The notes below the pieces were generated by a model, which had not been told where the DNA came from, made no database searches, and saw only the letters and a list, made by a program, of their open reading frames with translations. A stretch of DNA of 64,000 bases from Symbiodinium microadriaticum (taxonomy: Eukaryota; Sar; Dinophyceae; Suessiales; Symbiodiniaceae), in the NCBI GenBank assembly GCA_001939145.1, contig LSRX01000709.1, forward strand, positions 163,315 through 227,314, written 5' to 3'. Below, in pieces: positions 58,572 through 64,000 of the stretch (its first letter is position 1; each line of letters opens with the position of its first letter). The translations under genes were made by a program, and so were the position numbers.

Positions 58572-61500
58572 TTCAGATCTTAGAATCTTTGTATGTGACA
58601 CAGATAGTATTGACATTTCCCCAGGTACACCAAGGACGAGCACACAGAAAAGCTTTTGCGACATTCGCATGATCCTCCGAACACTTGGCGAACCAGCAAG
58701 GGCGTTGCAGTAATGGTCTTGGCAGCCAAGTCCAAAAGCAAGCACGGATGAATGCGCACACCCAGACCCTTGTGGGTCGGTCCGGAGATGTCGAGGAGTG
58801 CTCCCCGGCGGCTGCGGGCGTCAACCGACGACGACTACAATGCCAAGAAGACGTGGCACTAATGTGGCCTTCCACTCACGAGCGACTGCATCAAGTGTCA
58901 GTTGCTGCAGGTGATGTGATGTTCAGGCTGTGGGACTCTGGATGCCTTCGATCTTTATCTTGAGCGCCGTCCCGATTCGAGGGCCAGAACATGGACCGTG
59001 TTGCGCAATCTTATTCTGCCGGACGGTCGGCTTTGACCGCTTCAGAGATGCAACAAATGATGGCACGTGGCAAATCCTGCCGAGTCAGAGAAGTCAAGGG
59101 TAAATTGAGTTCACCTCGTGGTCGTGCGAGGGTCCCGGAAAGAAGCAGCGTTGTCAAAGACCGATCTTTCTCAGGCCGAGCAGTCGGTGTCTTTGCTGAG
59201 CTCCCCTCGGCCAAGCCTCGCACCTAGTTTTGCTTGGCAAAGGTTTCAGATATCCAGGACGATCTGGGTCATTCGGCCGGTCGCTATTTGCCGCACTTTA
59301 ACCGTGCGCTCGCGAAAGCTCAATTTCATGACTCTGGGAGAGAGGGCGAAGCCGATGGAATGGATTGATTGGCCAAGTTCGCAAAACCTGCGAATGAACC
59401 TCGAAAACTTCCTTCACTTGGCCTCTGCAATCATAAGATCCGCTGTACCGCCGTTCTCAAACTTGAACCGTTGGCAACTGCATGCAACCAGCCATATAGG
59501 GCCATAGGCGCTAGAGGCTAAACAGTATGATTGCCGCTCGAGTAGGTGCCTGGCTGCCTACACAGCTTGCGAGCATCGCTTGCCGAGGTCGAGAGCCTGA
59601 TCCTGGTTTGACAGGCCGGCCCCTGACTTCGGGGTGCCCGACGTCGTTCTACACAATTCGTGTCAGGGCTTCGTCAGATTTGGATCGCGTGCTCCGAAGT
59701 TCAGAGACATGTCGGCTGTATGTGCTGGAGATTGCTGGAGTGCATCTTATTGCTTCAGGTCTCGAGGCCGGCACTTGCAGCAATGGAACTCGTCAAATGG
59801 CATGAACGTTGTGAAGTGTGTGTTGAATGGAATGAGCAGTGCTGACCCAGATCGCGGCAAATCGCAAGCAGAGGCGGTGGACGAGCCCTCAGTATTCTCG
59901 TCAAGTGCAGAAACCTGAGGGTCCTGACGCTGCATTGAAGTATGCTGCTTGAGATTGTGATAAACGGAACCACGAATCTCTTCGAATACATGTCCGAACC
60001 TGTCGCGAGCGCGAGAACTTGCGTCATTGGTCAGGCAGGGGTAGGACAAGAATGCAATCCTCCAAGCGACTATACCACACATCGGTAGGCACCCAAACAT
60101 GCACGGATCGATGCAGGCCCGACTTTGTTGCAGACACCGGGACGTTCCAACAGGGTCAAGAGGCAGCTGCTGTAAAGAAGACTTCATGCGCCACGCACAA
60201 GGCCCGGCTACTCAGAACAATCCGGGACGACCCAAAGACGGAGCCAAGGCGTCGGCTACCGGAGTTCTGCGGTGGCTGTAACTTACATCCCGTCCTCCGT
60301 ACAGGTTTCAACGTGGGATTTTTTTGTTGCATGTGATCATGAAGTACTCGTGGAGAAATTGTCGGATGAATGGGAACTGATACTTTTGGCAAGGAGACAG
60401 ATGGGTTTTCAAGTCTGGGCCACACATTGCTACACAAGAAGGCACCTATTGAAGGACCTGCGAAGGAAGCGAACACATTCTCGGGCAAAGGGGAAAGAGA
60501 AGGACGATAACATGATCATGCTTGCGGTGTAGTCTTCTTTGGCGTTGATGACCACCGTATTACATTTCGGATTTAAGCATGCTGAGTCGACAATCTTCAA
60601 TTCAATACACCCGAGGAAGTACAGTACCAAATTAAATACAGTAGGATCTAATCCGTCTACAGCAGATTTGACAGTTTCAGAACTCGAGTAGATGCACTGG
60701 CCAAACCGCAATTGCACTTCGAGCTCGAAGTCAATGTTCGGGAAGTGTGACAAAGCATGGGGATGTAGGGCGCAAAAGCAAACTGCTAGCCCGTTGAAAT
60801 CTGCCCGGAATTTCTGGCTGCCTGTTTCCCGCTGAGGGCTTGATTCAGCCGCAACAAATCTTCGAACCATCCGAGTCTGATGTTCTACCTTTCACGCATC
60901 CGTGCATGCTAGCTTTCCTGGCTCAAGAGACAGCCCCAAGACCCCGCCTGCTGGCGGTGGTCGCATGGCTGCACGGAACACGGCTTTAAACCTGAAGGGT
61001 TGTGTTTGCTGGCGTTGCGCCAATCACAGCAAGGACGGCAAAGCAACCCGGTCCTCATGACTCAATCCTTCAGCCATGCGACCATAACTACCACGACCGT
61101 GTAGAGTCGGGGCATGTGCATGTGAATCACGCGGTGTCAGCCTGCCATAGCTTGCAACAGGGCGTGGGCTCAAGCTTCGATCTAAAGGTCCTTACATGGC
61201 GCAACCATTTTGAACATGGCAACCAAGGCCGCACGCGCATCCATGGCGGAATGCGCCAACGGCAAGGAGACAAGTGCTGAGGAAGCATTGGTTGCGTCGC
61301 CTGGCTTCTGTGAGGAGAAAGCAGCTGTAGAGTTTAGTCACGCCGCATTCGTTCAGACCTGTTGACAGCAGCCCCTATTGGCCGCACATACGCTTCCCAT
61401 GCGGGCCTCGTCCAAGCGTCGCATTCCGCTTCAGCCGAGAACCCTGCATCTCGCCCCACTGTCCTCTGTCCTACAACAGGCTGAAGGGCAAAGACGTGGC

Positions 61501-64000
61501 AGAGCTTCGGGCCATGGCGCAGCGCCTGGAGACGCTTGATTCCGCTTGATTCCGGTGGGACAGACTTGATCAAGTCTAGGCATGTACAAGCGAGGTGATG
61601 TGCGTGGTGAGCTTTTGTCGTCTGAAATTTGATCGAAAGTGTGGTGACTCAAGTTCTTGGTTCTGCTGCTGCCAAGGAAAGGCCAGGAGTCGCTGCAGGT
61701 CGCACCAGCACTTGGCTAGGAGGTTGATGGAGGTTGTCTCAGGCTTGTCGGTTCGAGGTCATGCATCGCAATTCCACGTACAGCCTTAAGCGTTTCTTGA
61801 TTTCCGCTCTGAATGTCTGTGTGGTTTCCCGTTTGGTGGGTTTGAGATGCTTCAAGAATCGGGCTGGGGCCACGAGCGGACGGGAGCTGGGAGGCCTCTT
61901 CACGGGCTCCAGTGGGACCTCGGCACACAACTTAAAAAGACAGAAAAGAGCTGATGAAAAATATTCAAGTCGAACGCTCCAGCCAGGAGATGTTGAAGGA
62001 CTTGGAGGCTGAGCGGGAGGAGCTGCATAAAGAGAAGGCCGGAAGCCGGTGTTGAGTATGGCACGGGCTTCGACATCCCAATTTCGAGCCGTTTGCCTGG
62101 CAGTGGGATTGAGACTGCAACGCATTAGTCCATGAAAGTAGTTTACAGGAGGACCGGCAGGCACCAGGAACCGCAAGCAATCATGAGCTGCCCTGTCATG
62201 ATCAGCGCATCTCCGATGACTCCGTTGCTGACAGCATCTGTTCCAGGCACAGCTCAACGACACCATCTCACTCATTATGAAGGACATGTTTCTCATGGCC
62301 CTCGGATAGACGTTAGCTGGGACCTACGCCTCAGATTCTTCCAGACTAGCTTCGCGATTGAGGATGTTGACAAAGCACCAAGCGCAGCAAGAAGGTCTCT
62401 AGCCCTGTCCCATGCACCGTTGCGCCCCTATGCTGAAACGGAATCGATCCCGCGCAGGATCTCCAGAAGCTGCACATCGGTGCGCAGAACACCGTAGAAC
62501 CTGCGCCTTGCCATCTGGAAAGACGGGGCTTCGAGGCTCCAGGCAGTGGCCGATCAGGCACAGCTTCTTGTGAGGCTGCTGGCTACAACTCACCAGCATC
62601 AAATTTGAAATGCTCTGCCGACTTTGTGATACTTTGTGAAGGCTTTAACACGCGTGCCCTGCAGGAAGCTTCAAGCAGCTCCTACCAGTACTGTAGGGGT
62701 CCAACTCAAAATCTCAGGAAAGTCCATTGTCCGCAATCTTTCGTTGTCTTCTGCATCTACTGCTCTTGCACGAAGCTCCGCAACTGCGGTAGTCGTTGAC
62801 CGGTCTCTGCCCTCCCCCGAAAATACCGTGAACCCGAATCCAGAGCAAGTGCCAACGATAGATTTGCACTTCAGCCCTTGCAGTCTCGCTCGCTGTCATA
62901 TCGCACGCAGTTTGCACGATGCAGCATGTTTCGAGGCGTTAAAGATGGACTGTTGCAAACAAATGCCGGCATACTTTTTCGGATTTCCTACTGCAGTTGG
63001 ATAGTAAACTTGCCACAGCAAGTCTCCGGCATGTCAGATCTCCAGCAGTTCCAAAAAAGGTTCTGGAGGAGGGTCCTTTGGACTTCGTTGGCCGTTTCTG
63101 GGCTGCTCGACTGCGCCAGGTCGGTTTGCACAGGTTTCTTTGCAAATCGCTTGCGGCAGTTTAGTTCATGCGATGTGTTCCTGGCATGCGTACCGCAGGG
63201 GTCCTTGTCCAGACAGAGCGTACCACTCAGGAGACGGTGAAGCCGAGGGACAGCGCATACATGGCTGGCGAGCCGCTTCATCGCATGCGACTGTACTCGC
63301 GGCTTGTATCGCCGTCGCGGGTGCTCAGTTTCTTTCAGTCTGATGTCCAAAGGTTTCAGGGCAGGGTGAAGCTGGGTGCGCTTGCAGAGGAGGGATCCGG
63401 TGCTTCGTTCTAGCTTCGGAGAGGGGGTTATCATTTCTCATGCAGCCGAGATGGTTATCCTTCAGGAGCATCCGATCTGTGAGACCCCGAGCCGTTACCT
63501 TATCGCAGCCCAGGAACATCGGCGAGATCAGGAAACCTGGGGAGAAGGTGGGAAGGTGTTCTTCAACTTAAATATCTACGCAGCTGCCGCTTCATCGAAC
63601 TGCATCAAAACATCTTCAGCCCGCTTGACACAGTGCCGTGAAGAATCATCTTCATCAGCACCACCTGCAGTGTCAACCCGCCAAAATCCAAACCCAACCC
63701 AACCCTTCCTTCCTTGCCGGTGGATACCCTGTCTTTCGCAACCCAGGCGTTGAACGTTCCACCGGGGATAGACCTGTTGTTCTGGTCTGTGCTTGGGGCC
63801 CCCTTCGTCAGGTCTGTAGCGTTTGTGCAGTTGGGTTGAATCGCATACTGTTGCAGAGTCGAGTGATATTTGGGTTGTTGGCACAGTTTGGCAAGGGTGC
63901 AAGCAAGCGAACCAGCTTTGCAAGCGAGGTGTGTTTTTATTTGTGCAAGACCGAGGGCTCCCAACTGATGCGAAGTCCGGAGGAGCCTTTGTGATCTGCT
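58572..64000. other. Region without a recognisable gene
   Basis: Frames of 60-185 codons on both strands without recognisable domains. A string near 60907-60927 ending TGGCTCAAG partly resembles the spliced leader but the match is poor. No repeats of note. Confidence 0.45.

Noticed and set aside
57807..58745. 312-codon minus-strand frame
   Set aside because: No domain; it is antisense to an equally uncertain plus-strand frame and neither is convincing.
60900..60930. Spliced-leader relic ending TGGCTCAAG
   Set aside because: About 14 of 21 bases match with mismatches through the middle; too weak to support.
1..64000. CRISPR arrays, bacterial operons, ribosome binding sites, rRNA genes
   Set aside because: No regularly spaced identical repeats, no co-directional short-gap gene runs, and no rRNA-like conserved stretches were seen; the sequence is eukaryotic nuclear in character.

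Overview
The window looks like nuclear DNA of a dinoflagellate, probably of the symbiodiniacean or a related type. Evidence: moderate-to-high G+C with very low gene density; many GAT, CAG, CT and CAA microsatellites; degenerate TTTAGGG telomere-like sequence; reverse transcriptase (RT) families that I associate with dinoflagellate genomes; a short GC-AG intron in the one host-type gene fragment; and partial matches to the dinoflagellate spliced leader. There is no sign of bacterial or organellar organisation. The organism call is inference from these features, not from a database match.

Layout. 1-3.2 kb: no recognisable gene. 3.2-10.6 kb: a large non-LTR (LINE) retrotransposon with at least four overlapping reading frames. 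It encodes an RS/proline-rich ORF1, an apurinic-type endonuclease plus RT with four zinc-finger-like motifs, an unrecognised third ORF in another frame, a C-terminal C19 (USP-type) deubiquitinase-like domain, and a small coiled-coil ORF. It lies between two (GAT)n tracts. 12-13.1 kb: microsatellites and a tandem duplication carrying spliced-leader-like motifs. 16.4-17.3 kb: a fragment of a PI3/PI4-kinase-type catalytic domain with a predicted 71-nt GC-AG intron. 20-23.4 kb: microsatellites, telomere-like sequence and a ~55-bp minisatellite. 30.9-32.8 kb: unassigned open frames. 35.5-37.1 kb: a strikingly AT-rich element with ~155-bp terminal inverted repeats and decayed genes on the minus strand, next to a kinase-tail fragment. 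41.5-51.2 kb: an almost intact copia-type LTR retrotransposon (186-bp LTRs with 2 differences) with an extra zinc-ribbon-like ORF between protease and integrase; remnants of an older LINE family flank it. 52.6-54.3 kb: a 5'-truncated, frameshifted copy of a second LINE family. 54.3-64 kb: essentially no recognisable gene apart from one hypothetical open frame.

The window is therefore dominated by retroelements. The two long elements look young because their frames are open, while the fragments around them are old. The strongest candidates for something new are the LINE with a deubiquitinase-like C-terminus and overlapping ORFs, and the AT-rich inverted-repeat element whose base composition differs sharply from its surroundings. 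All calls come from reading the sequence; no alignment or database search was possible.
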